Assembly (NCBI GenBank): GCA_027483425.1
Contig: JAIXUR010000474.1
Span: 1-6,139, forward strand
Source: Cyanobacteriota bacterium
GTDB taxonomy: Bacteria > Cyanobacteriota > Cyanobacteriia > Phormidesmidales > Phormidesmidaceae
Reading direction: 5' to 3'
Length of the DNA stretch: 6,139 bases
Shown here: positions 1 through 5,680 of the stretch, piece by piece
Numbering within the stretch: position 1 is the first letter of the stretch
Layout: each line of letters starts with the position of its first letter
The notes under the pieces: generated by a model
Database searches by the model: none
The model's input: the letters and a program-made list of their open reading frames with translations, nothing else
What the model was told of the DNA's origin: nothing
Made by a program: the position numbers and the translations under genes

Positions 1-2
1 AA

Positions 3-125
3 CCTACGCAGGGCTGGCGGCGTCACCCGCCTGACTTGTGTGAAGAGACCATAGACCTCTACGAAGTCTTGGGGGGCACCCTGGGAGATGCGCAACTCGA
101 TCAACCTAGCCCCACCTCTCCCTAG
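3..125 (+). CDS. Possible C-terminal end of an unidentified protein (5' end outside window)
   Basis: An open frame enters from the left edge and stops at TAG 123-125, giving about 40 residues that include DLCEETIDLYEVLGG and end in a Pro/Ser-rich tail (LDQPSPTSP). The composition and a GC-rich third position (about 65% by my count) are compatible with a real C-terminus. The stop lies tail-to-tail against that of the minus-strand DUF3352 gene, which is a common convergent arrangement. I do not recognise the family. The opposite strand is also open through most of this short stretch, so coding direction is not proven. It could equally be non-coding sequence downstream of the DUF3352 gene. Confidence 0.35.
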   Translation, partial: PTQGWRRHPPDLCEETIDLYEVLGGTLGDAQLDQPSPTSP

Positions 126-2218
126 TCGCGGCGGGGGGCGAGGCCCAGCTGACCGTAGGCTTCCATATAGTCGGGGGTTTGGGCGGTGGTGGCACTGAGG
201 CTGCGAACGCTGCCTACATAGGGTCTGACGGCGTCTAAAACAGGCCCGTCGTACACCCCAAACATCTGGTAGGCCAGGGCCAAGGTGGCCCCCATATTCA
301 GGTAAAAGTAGCCATTGTTAGGGGTGGGAAAGTTGGCCGTGGCCTGGTCAAACAAAAAGAAATCCGCCAGGGGGTCGTGGGGCGAGGGGGCCAGCACCCG
401 GGCCATGGGTACTACGCCCGAGGTAATCGCCAGGGTGTCGTCGGTGACCCAGCCGTAGCTGCCCATACTCAGCTCAGGCACGTAGTCATCGTCGTTCCAA
501 CTGGAGAACAGCTCCCAACTGGTGACGGGTTGCCGGTTGACGATTCTAGGGTTGGCGGTGAGGCCAAACCCCGGCAGCTGAGCATCCACCGCCGCCAGGG
601 CGCGCTCGGCGGCGGGGCGATCGCTAGTTTGCAGCAGCAGCCCTAGCCCCGCGTAGGCCAGCGGGCCACCGTCGGTGGGAAAGGCCGCGATCGCCACTTC
701 CCCATCCATCCAGGCCAGCAGGTCTTGCTCCAGGTCGAGCCCGGTCAGCAGGGTGAACGTAGAGCGTACTGTCTCTAGCCCCTCACGGGTAACGTCGCTA
801 GCCCGCTCCAAAACAGTACTCATACCTCGCCAAAAGCCTGCCACATCGCGACCGCTCAGGACTAAAAACGTCGCAGCGGGTAGCTGCGCCAGAGGGCTAT
901 CGGCCTCGGGCACCGTGGGGGTGAGGCCGAAGGTAAAGGGCACCGCATCGTAGTAGTAGCGGCCCCGCACCTGTACCCCCTGGTCGAGGGGGTAGACCAG
1001 GGCCTCGAGGGTGCCGCCAAAGTTCAGCGATCGCAGGGTTTGCAGCGTGTCTGCGTCTAGGCTGGGAGTAGGCGGCAGGGGCAGCCCCAGGTCGGGTAGG
1101 GCCGTGGCCGAGAGATCGTAGTTCAACAGCTCCAGGGCATTGCCGTAGACCGCAACAAAGGCCCGAGCCTGCTGGCGATTGGCGAGGGTGCGCTGAAATT
1201 CTGGGCTATCGGCGAGGGAGGTCTGGGCCGGAGGTGTTGCTTGGCCCGGAGGTGTCCCTTGGGCCTGGCGGAGGCGCAGGTATTGCTCAATGGCAGCGGG
1301 GGTCTCGGCTGTGACCAGGGCGTCGGGCAAAAAGGCCACCGCCAAGCCGCCGGGGCCAAAGGATGGCAGGGGCACCGGCACATCTACCTCAAACTCCTCG
1401 GTGGCCCCAGGGTCTGGGGATAGGGGACTAACGGTCAGCGGCAGACCCACCCCACCGTTGAGTCGCAGGACGGGGCGGGCCTGTGGGGGTGAAGGCTCGG
1501 CTTTCCCCGCATCAGAGTTGGCCTTGTCCAACCCTTTGGGTTCCCCTTCGGCATCCCAGACACAGGGGGCGGCACCGACCTCGGCGGGGCCGCAGGCCTG
1601 GGGAATGGGTAGCTCAGGGGAGTCCTCAAGCACGGGGCCAGGCCAAAAGTAGATGTCGATGCCCAGGGCCGGGATTATTTCTGGGATTATTTCTGGGGCA
1701 CCGGCATGCTGCTCCAAAAAGGTGGCGCGAAAGCGGGCAAAGGCCTCGGGGTCGGTCACCGGAACCACCATGACGGTGTGATCGGCCATGGGGGTGAGCT
1801 CGCCCGGCGAGGCCGGCAGCAGGGCGACCACCGCCGTGTCGCCCACCCAGGGGGCAATCTCGCTGGCAAAGTCAATTCCGTAGGGCAGGTAGGGGAGCCC
1901 CGGCAGTCCGGGGACAATCCCCTGCGCGTCGGCCAACAGCTTGAAGAGTTGAAACTGGCTGAGCTGGCCCCAGGTGTCTGCGGTGGTGTCGAGCAGCAGC
2001 ACCAGGGCGGTGTTTTCGGGCAGATACTGCCAAGGCTCCACTTCGGCCGCCCTGGTCAGCGGGGGCGGGGTGCCGAGGGCTAGCCCCGCCCCCACCAGGG
2101 CCGCCCCTAGTCGATACCCCCACCGGCCAGTGGTCACCCCTCGCCACCAAGGGCGAGACATTGACCCACGCATCCCCCATGCTTGGGGGCGTCTGCCCTC
2201 TTGGTTGCCTGTGGCCAT
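122..2218 (-). CDS. DUF3352 family exported protein, cyanobacterial
   Basis: This 698-residue protein has unknown function. The N-terminus carries basic residues (RRPQ, then RPWWRG and GRWGYR), a hydrophobic stretch at about residues 37-49 (LGAALVGAGLALG) and a plausible cleavage region near TRAA (55-58). It should therefore be exported to the periplasm or thylakoid lumen, or be membrane anchored. Mature sequence begins with YLPENTALVLLLDTTADTW (65-83), the pattern I associate with the cyanobacterial DUF3352 family, whose members pair such a start with later repeats of similar alpha/beta segments (for example 448-530). Residues 192-290 are Pro/Gly/Glu-rich with two Cys (209, 219), look disordered and may be a lineage-specific insert. 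Met16 (2173) and Met20 (2161) are alternative starts that still keep the signal region; no Shine-Dalgarno clearly decides. It lies 86 bp downstream of mutY on the same strand and may be co-transcribed. Family assignment is from sequence pattern; no catalytic motif is visible. Confidence 0.8.
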   Translation of the reverse strand: MATGNQEGRRPQAWGMRGSMSRPWWRGVTTGRWGYRLGAALVGAGLALGTPPPLTRAAEVEPWQYLPENTALVLLLDTTADTWGQLSQFQLFKLLADAQGIVPGLPGLPYLPYGIDFASEIAPWVGDTAVVALLPASPGELTPMADHTVMVVPVTDPEAFARFRATFLEQHAGAPEIIPEIIPALGIDIYFWPGPVLEDSPELPIPQACGPAEVGAAPCVWDAEGEPKGLDKANSDAGKAEPSPPQARPVLRLNGGVGLPLTVSPLSPDPGATEEFEVDVPVPLPSFGPGGLAVAFLPDALVTAETPAAIEQYLRLRQAQGTPPGQATPPAQTSLADSPEFQRTLANRQQARAFVAVYGNALELLNYDLSATALPDLGLPLPPTPSLDADTLQTLRSLNFGGTLEALVYPLDQGVQVRGRYYYDAVPFTFGLTPTVPEADSPLAQLPAATFLVLSGRDVAGFWRGMSTVLERASDVTREGLETVRSTFTLLTGLDLEQDLLAWMDGEVAIAAFPTDGGPLAYAGLGLLLQTSDRPAAERALAAVDAQLPGFGLTANPRIVNRQPVTSWELFSSWNDDDYVPELSMGSYGWVTDDTLAITSGVVPMARVLAPSPHDPLADFFLFDQATANFPTPNNGYFYLNMGATLALAYQMFGVYDGPVLDAVRPYVGSVRSLSATTAQTPDYMEAYGQLGLAPRRD
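1227..1262. repeat. Imperfect 18-bp tandem repeat inside the DUF3352 gene
   Basis: Two adjacent 18-bp units (1227-1244 and 1245-1262) match at 15 of 18 positions. They encode the tandem hexapeptides GTPPGQ and ATPPAQ at about residues 321-332, a Pro/Gln linker. This is an older or more diverged duplication than the perfect one at 1671. Confidence 0.7.
1671..1694. repeat. Perfect 12-bp tandem duplication inside the DUF3352 gene
   Basis: GGGATTATTTCT occurs twice back to back (1671-1682 and 1683-1694). On the minus strand it yields the tandem peptide PEIIPEIIP at about residues 175-183. The identity of the two copies and their AT-rich content against GC-rich flanks suggest a recent in-frame slippage event. 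It sits just before the low-complexity region of the protein. Confidence 0.85.
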
Positions 2219-2273
2219 AGGTCGCTAGCGCTCTCAAACGTCTTCTCCATCAAAACCGAGGACCGGGGTAATG

Positions 2274-2291
2274 TCTCTAGAATTCTGGAGA
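2274..2291. promoter_or_regulatory. 18-bp near-palindrome between mutY and the DUF3352 gene
   Basis: TCTCTAGAATTCTGGAGA is a palindrome apart from one mismatched pair, centred on AGAATTCT. It starts 13 bp past the mutY stop, in the 86-bp gap before the DUF3352 start. With no loop and no T-tract it does not look like a terminator. It could be a protein-binding dyad controlling the DUF3352 gene, or chance. Confidence 0.25.
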
Positions 2292-2304
2292 TGGGGCCGT
2301 TTGT

Positions 2305-3582
2305 TTACGCTGGGGGCACCGATTCCCCCCGATCTAGGGTCGGCTGGCCCGCCGCGTAGGCCCGCAGGGCGTCAATAATGTGACTATTGGCCTTGGGGAA
2401 GGGAAATTCGTCGAGGGTGTCGAGGGTGACCCAGCGCACTTCGTCGCACTCGATGGGCTGGGGTTCGCCGCTGAGGTGGGTGCAGTGGTGCACGTTGAGG
2501 GTGACCTTAAAGTGTGAATAGGCATGGGTAACGGTGCAGAGGCGATCGCCTACCGCCACCTCAATTCCCAGCTCCTCCTGAATTTCTCGGCCAATGCAGG
2601 CTTCTACGGTCTCGCCCGGCTCGATTTTGCCGCCGGGAAACTCCCACAGTCCGCCCAGGAGACCCTCTTGCTTGCGGCGATCGATCAGAATTTGATTGCG
2701 ATCGCCCCAGATCACAGCGACGCCGATTTGCTTGTGGGGCAGGGGGCCTTTGGCTTCTGACATGGGCAGCTCCGACTGACTATTGCGATTATAGGCCTGG
2801 CAGTGGCCCTGCCAGGGGCAGCGATCGCACTGGGGCTGGCGACGGGTGCAGAGGGTCGCGCCCAGATCCATCAGCGCTTGGTTAAAGTCGCGGGGATGAA
2901 CCGGATCGAGCAGGCGTTCAGACAGTTGCCAGAGATCCTTCAGCGCCTTGGCTGGCGGCACGGGCAGCGCCACCAGCCGGGCCAGCACCCGCTTCACATT
3001 ACCGTCGAGAATGGCGTGGGGCAGGTTGAAGGCCGAGCTGAGAATGCCCCCCGCCGTGGTTTTACCAATACCGGGCAGGGTGGTAAGGGTGGCAAAATCC
3101 CTGGGCACTTCGCCCTGGTGATCGCTCACCATGCGCTGGGCCGCCTGGTGCAGGTTGCGGGCGCGGGCGTAGTAGCCCAGCCCTTCCCAGGCCTTGAGAA
3201 TGGTTTGCTGGTCGGCGGCGGCCAAGGTCTCTACCGTAGGAAACTGCGCTAGCCAACGCTGGTAGTAGGGCAGCACCGTTTTGACCTGGGTCTGCTGCAG
3301 CATAATCTCTGACACCCAAATGGCGTAGGGGTCGTCAATGTTGCGCCAGGGCAGCACGCGCCCCTGGTCGGCATACCAGGCCAGCAGCGCCCTCCGCAGG
3401 GCCTGAACAAGAAAATCCGGCCAGGGATGATGCGCCTGGGCCGGATGGAGGGGGAGTGAGGACTGGGTTAGACCCCTGGTTGCCGTTGTGATGGCTGTAT
3501 AGAGCGCCTCGGTGTCGCGCAGGGTATTGCGTACAGAGGGGAGCTCGGGAGTAGGGGAGGAATGGGTGGGGCGATCGCTCAC
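2305..3582 (-). CDS. mutY: A/G-specific adenine DNA glycosylase MutY with intact C-terminal Nudix domain
   Basis: This 425-residue base-excision repair enzyme removes adenine opposite 8-oxoguanine (or G). Visible in order: LPWR (77-80); SEIMLQQTQ with catalytic Glu92; helix-hairpin-helix LPGIGK (169-174) followed by Thr at the position of the lyase lysine of endonuclease III, as expected of a monofunctional glycosylase; ILDGNVKRVL with catalytic Asp193; and a [4Fe-4S] ligand set Cys245-x6-Cys252-x2-Cys255-x5-Cys261. The C-terminal domain (about 284-409) recognises 8-oxoG in MutY, but here it also carries a full Nudix box G318-x5-E324-x7-R332-E333-I-x-E336-E337-x-G339-I. The N-terminus is about 55 residues longer than in E. 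coli MutY. The first later Met is 94, inside the catalytic motif, so the GTG at 3582 is the likely start. That GTG overlaps the TGA of the upstream DUF760 gene (GTGA), which suggests translational coupling. The family is certain; nucleotide hydrolase activity is inferred. Confidence 0.97.
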   Translation of the reverse strand: MSDRPTHSSPTPELPSVRNTLRDTEALYTAITTATRGLTQSSLPLHPAQAHHPWPDFLVQALRRALLAWYADQGRVLPWRNIDDPYAIWVSEIMLQQTQVKTVLPYYQRWLAQFPTVETLAAADQQTILKAWEGLGYYARARNLHQAAQRMVSDHQGEVPRDFATLTTLPGIGKTTAGGILSSAFNLPHAILDGNVKRVLARLVALPVPPAKALKDLWQLSERLLDPVHPRDFNQALMDLGATLCTRRQPQCDRCPWQGHCQAYNRNSQSELPMSEAKGPLPHKQIGVAVIWGDRNQILIDRRKQEGLLGGLWEFPGGKIEPGETVEACIGREIQEELGIEVAVGDRLCTVTHAYSHFKVTLNVHHCTHLSGEPQPIECDEVRWVTLDTLDEFPFPKANSHIIDALRAYAAGQPTLDRGESVPPA

Positions 3583-3926
3583 TCAAGCTCAGGGGCAGAG
3601 TCCGCCGACATCAGCGAGTCCTCGAAGGTCATGCGCTGCTCAGCACCCCGCAGAAAATACCCGCTCATCATAGCAGAGGCCAGTAGACGGCCCAGGTTTT
3701 CGCGGTTGGTGGTAATTTCTACGTCAAAGTGCTGGGAGGGCAGCCCACCGAGCAGACCAATGATGTTGTGTTCCATCATTTGCTGTACGTCGGCAGAGGC
3801 CGGATTAGACAGCTGAGCAATGGTTTCGGGGCTCATGCTGTGGACGTACTGCATCAGAGAGCTGGCGCGCTCAGAATTTTTGAATCCGTTAAACAGATCT
3901 TGGGATTTACCGGACGAATTGCTCAC
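3579..3926 (-). CDS. DUF760 family protein, small conserved cyanobacterial/plastid protein
   Basis: The predicted product is 115 residues. The core reads SSLMQYVHSMSPETIAQLS, then ADVQQMMEHNIIGLLGGLP, SQHFDVEITTNRENLGRLL and ASAMMSGYFLRGAEQRMTFE, a pattern I recognise as DUF760, found in cyanobacteria and plant plastids. The molecular function is unknown; no membrane segment or catalytic motif is seen. The frame stays open upstream to a GTG at 4043 and an ATG at 4040 (154 or 153 residues). I prefer the GTG at 3924-3926 because GAGG lies 8 bases before it, the extra 39 residues look unlike the family, and the resulting length fits it. A candidate promoter at 4023-4052 would also lie inside the longer version. 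The stop TGA overlaps the mutY GTG start in GTGA, so the two are probably co-translated. The family call is firm; the start is moderately supported. Confidence 0.85.
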   Translation of the reverse strand: MSNSSGKSQDLFNGFKNSERASSLMQYVHSMSPETIAQLSNPASADVQQMMEHNIIGLLGGLPSQHFDVEITTNRENLGRLLASAMMSGYFLRGAEQRMTFEDSLMSADSAPELE

Positions 3927-3934
3927 AGGGGATA

Positions 3935-3938
3935 CCTC
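3935..3938 (-). promoter_or_regulatory. Shine-Dalgarno GAGG that decides the DUF760 start
   Basis: Read on the minus strand, GAGG lies 8 bases before the GTG at 3926. No comparable purine-rich site precedes the upstream GTG (4043) or ATG (4040). This is the main reason for choosing the shorter protein. Confidence 0.5.
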
Positions 3939-4014
3939 GCGTGGCTGGCAGTTATGTGTGCGGCCTGGGTTGATCGGATTGAGCTGGATAGATGTAGTGT
4001 TCCCCATCTGGGGC

Positions 4015-4034
4015 ATAACGGTATTATCCGTTAT
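4015..4034. promoter_or_regulatory. 20-bp inverted repeat, candidate operator of the DUF760-mutY promoter
   Basis: ATAACGG and CCGTTAT form perfect 7-bp arms around TATTAT. The element covers the candidate -10 box of the DUF760-mutY unit, as expected of a repressor site. The regulator is unknown. The arms are too AT-rich, and a T-tract is lacking, for a terminator. Symmetry is directly visible; an operator role is inference. Confidence 0.45.
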
Positions 4035-4052
4035 CGACATCACTATTGACTA
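4023..4052 (-). promoter_or_regulatory. Candidate sigma70-type promoter for DUF760-mutY
   Basis: On the minus strand, GATAAT (4028-4023) matches the -10 consensus at 5 of 6 bases. TAGTCA (4052-4047) matches the -35 at 4 of 6 with an 18-bp spacer. Transcription would begin near 4016, leaving a leader of about 90 nt before the GTG at 3926. It overlaps the dyad at 4015-4034. Support is by pattern only. Confidence 0.3.
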
Positions 4053-4190
4053 TCTACATCAGGCTAGTCGCTGTTCCTGAAACCCATGTGCTTAAGTTAA
4101 CAGGCTGGGCGGGGCCGCTGGGTCAGTAGAACCGTACCGACGGTGGAGAGGTTTTGCGATCTAGGTAAGGCACTGTAGCTAACCCTGGCG

Positions 4191-4215
4191 GTGGGTTGGG
4201 CGATCGCCAACCCAC
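4191..4215. other. Strong 9-bp stem-loop with a HIP1 loop upstream of egtB
   Basis: Arms GTGGGTTGG (4191-4199) and CCAACCCAC (4207-4215) pair perfectly around the 7-nt loop GCGATCG, which forms a HIP1 octamer with the next base. No T-tract follows on either strand, so a standard Rho-independent terminator is not supported. No gene ends here, as the flanking genes diverge. It could be an RNA structure in the egtB leader, the 3' hairpin of a small RNA, or a cyanobacterial palindromic repeat. Confidence 0.6.
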
Positions 4216-4311
4216 AAGCTCCAGCATTCAGTCTGTTCTTATCAATTTGGCCTCGCTATCACCCGGCTTTTTAAGGCAATCATCATCTGGCCGCGATCGC
4301 TTTCTGCCACA

Positions 4312-5625
4312 ATGACCACCACTGTCCTCAAACGCTTCAAAATGACCCTTGCTTCCCCAGATGCCCCGTTTGCAGGCGTGGCTGCCCCCGATCCGGACCT
4401 GATCGCCCAGTATCGGGCTGTGCGTCAGCTCAGCGAAGCACTCTGCCAGCCCCTCGAAATCGAGGACTACGGCGTGCAGAGCATGGCCGATGTCAGCCCG
4501 CCGAAGTGGCATCTGGCCCATACCACCTGGTTTTTCGAAACCTTTCTGCTGCACCCCTACCAGGCCGGGTATGAGGCGTTTCACCCCGGCTATGGGTACC
4601 TGTTTAATTCCTATTACGAAGCGGTGGGCGATCGCCATCCCCGGCCCCAGCGTGGTCTGCTGTCGCGGCCCACGGTAGCCGAGGTCTACCAGTACCGCGC
4701 CCATGTCGATCAGGCCATGGCCCAGCTTTGGCAACAGACTGCCGATCGCCCCGCCGTCGCCGAGCTGATCACCCTGGGGCTGCACCACGAACAACAGCAC
4801 CAAGAACTCCTGCTCACCGACCTCAAGTACAACCTGGCCATCAACCCGCTGTACCCCGTCTATCGCCCGAATGTCGCCCAGGGAGAAGAGGCCGCCCCAG
4901 CCCCCTTAGAGTTTGTGGAGTTTGCCGGGGGCCTGTACACCATCGGGCACCAAGCACCAGGGTTTGCCTTTGATAACGAAGGCCCCGCCCACCGGGTCTA
5001 CCAGCCAGACTTTGCCCTAGCCCAGCGCCTGGTCACCAACGGCGACTATCTGGAATTTATCGCCGCTGGGGGCTACCAAACCGCCGCCCACTGGCTGGCC
5101 GAGGGCTGGGCCATGGTGCAGAACGAGGGCTGGCAGGCCCCCCTATACTGGCAGAAGCGGGGAGGAGACTGGTGGGTCTTTACCCTGGGAGGCCTCAAGC
5201 CCGTCAACCCAGCCGAACCCGTCAGCCACGTCAGCTATTTTGAAGCCGATGCCTTTGCCCAGTGGCGGGGCTGCCGTCTACCCACCGAAGCCGAGTGGGA
5301 GATCGCCGCCGCCCAGGTTCCCATCCAAGGCAACCTGCTGGCCGCTGACCATTTGCACCCCCAACCGGCCCTCGGCCTTGGCCCCCTAGACCAACTCTAC
5401 GGCGACACCTGGGAATGGACCCAGAGCGCCTACCTGCCCTACCCCGGCTTTCGCCCCGCCGCCGGAGCCGTGGGAGAATATAACGGCAAGTTTATGTGCA
5501 ACCAGATGGTGCTGCGGGGCGGCTCCTGCGTGACTCCGCCCGGCCACATCCGGCCCACCTATCGCAACTTCTTTCCCCCCAGCGCCCGCTGGCAGTTTAG
5601 CGGCATCAGACTCGCCAAAGGGTAA
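4312..5625 (+). CDS. egtB: Ergothioneine biosynthesis sulfoxide synthase EgtB
   Basis: This 437-residue cytosolic non-haem iron enzyme joins hercynine (N-alpha-trimethylhistidine) to a cysteine-type thiol with O2, giving the sulfoxide precursor of ergothioneine. The N-terminal DinB-like domain (about 30-175) shows the three-histidine iron site: His70 in WHLAH, and His159 and His163 in HHEQQHQE. A C-terminal formylglycine-generating-enzyme-like domain (about 200-436) follows, with FAGGLYTIGH, CRLPTEAEWE (321-330), GDTWEWTQS, LRGGSCVTP (401-409) and RPTYRNFFPP (414-423), ending FSGIRLAKG. Paired Tyr101-Tyr102 in LFNSYYEAVG resemble the tyrosine pair described in the alternative active site of Chloracidobacterium EgtB. 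Met1 (4312) and Met11 (4342) are both possible starts; neither has a Shine-Dalgarno, and the conserved region begins after both. It is followed 67 bp later by egtD on the same strand. The family is certain. Whether the thiol donor is cysteine or gamma-glutamylcysteine is not settled by the sequence. Confidence 0.95.
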   Translation: MTTTVLKRFKMTLASPDAPFAGVAAPDPDLIAQYRAVRQLSEALCQPLEIEDYGVQSMADVSPPKWHLAHTTWFFETFLLHPYQAGYEAFHPGYGYLFNSYYEAVGDRHPRPQRGLLSRPTVAEVYQYRAHVDQAMAQLWQQTADRPAVAELITLGLHHEQQHQELLLTDLKYNLAINPLYPVYRPNVAQGEEAAPAPLEFVEFAGGLYTIGHQAPGFAFDNEGPAHRVYQPDFALAQRLVTNGDYLEFIAAGGYQTAAHWLAEGWAMVQNEGWQAPLYWQKRGGDWWVFTLGGLKPVNPAEPVSHVSYFEADAFAQWRGCRLPTEAEWEIAAAQVPIQGNLLAADHLHPQPALGLGPLDQLYGDTWEWTQSAYLPYPGFRPAAGAVGEYNGKFMCNQMVLRGGSCVTPPGHIRPTYRNFFPPSARWQFSGIRLAKG

Positions 5626-5680
5626 GGGGCAAATTTTGAATTTTAGATTTTGAATTTTGAATTAAACACTCACCCCTTAC
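5622..5680. repeat. 8-bp inverted repeat enclosing an AT-rich heptad array
   Basis: GTAAGGGG (5622-5629) and CCCCTTAC (5673-5680) are perfect reverse complements flanking the AATTTTG array. The left arm contains the last two bases of the TAA stop of egtB plus the base before them, so the element reaches into the gene end. It could be a mobile or amplified intergenic repeat, or a stem-loop between the two coding regions. Confidence 0.6.
5632..5663. repeat. Tandem heptanucleotide repeat (AATTTTG)n, STRR-like
   Basis: The units read AATTTTG, AATTTTA, GATTTTG, AATTTTG and a partial AATT, four and a half copies with three near-exact. Heptanucleotide short tandemly repeated repetitive (STRR) sequences are established in filamentous cyanobacteria. 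The array is far more AT-rich than its surroundings. A 7-bp direct repeat CACCCCT (5671-5677 and 5686-5692) follows and runs up to the egtD start. Confidence 0.75.

Larger units (their letters stand above)
3927..4311. other. 385-bp divergent intergenic region between the DUF760-mutY unit and egtB
   Basis: No convincing gene lies here; open frames crossing it are antisense extensions of DUF760. It holds a 20-bp dyad at 4015-4034 over a candidate minus-strand promoter, a strong stem-loop at 4191-4215, and a second HIP1 octamer at 4293-4300. For egtB I see no convincing -35/-10 pair and no Shine-Dalgarno. The region is long enough for divergent promoters plus a 5' leader or small RNA, but no known RNA family (tRNA, riboswitch, Yfr1) was recognised. 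Confidence 0.7.

Noticed and set aside
1..118. Open minus-strand frame just downstream of the DUF3352 gene, with a possible TTG start after a purine-rich stretch
   Set aside because: Only about 39 codons with a rare start codon and several AGA/AGG codons. It competes with the plus-strand C-terminal reading, and I could not establish either firmly.
1290..2228. Several overlapping open frames opposite or out of frame with the DUF3352 gene
   Set aside because: Low-complexity Arg/Pro/Gly-rich products with no family pattern. The minus-strand DUF3352 frame spans all of them with a signal peptide and family motif.
2803..3252. 149-codon open frame on the plus strand inside mutY
   Set aside because: It is fully antisense to the catalytic and iron-sulfur regions of MutY; its Gly/Gln/His-rich composition is typical of a shadow frame.
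3729..4080. Plus-strand open frames of 86 and 106 codons running from DUF760 into the intergenic region
   Set aside because: They start antisense to conserved DUF760 sequence and have no family resemblance or ribosome-binding site.
4081..4190. tRNA, riboswitch or known cyanobacterial small RNA
   Set aside because: No T-arm consensus, no cloverleaf pairing and no known Yfr-type motif was found; only short chance hairpins such as ACCGT-ACCG-ACGGT at 4131-4144.
4191..4240. Rho-independent terminator
   Set aside because: The stem is strong, but no T-tract follows on either strand and neither flanking gene ends here.
4228..4803. 191-codon open frame on the minus strand opposite egtB
   Set aside because: It lies antisense to the conserved iron-site region of EgtB, has no recognisable family, and is expected from high-GC codon use.
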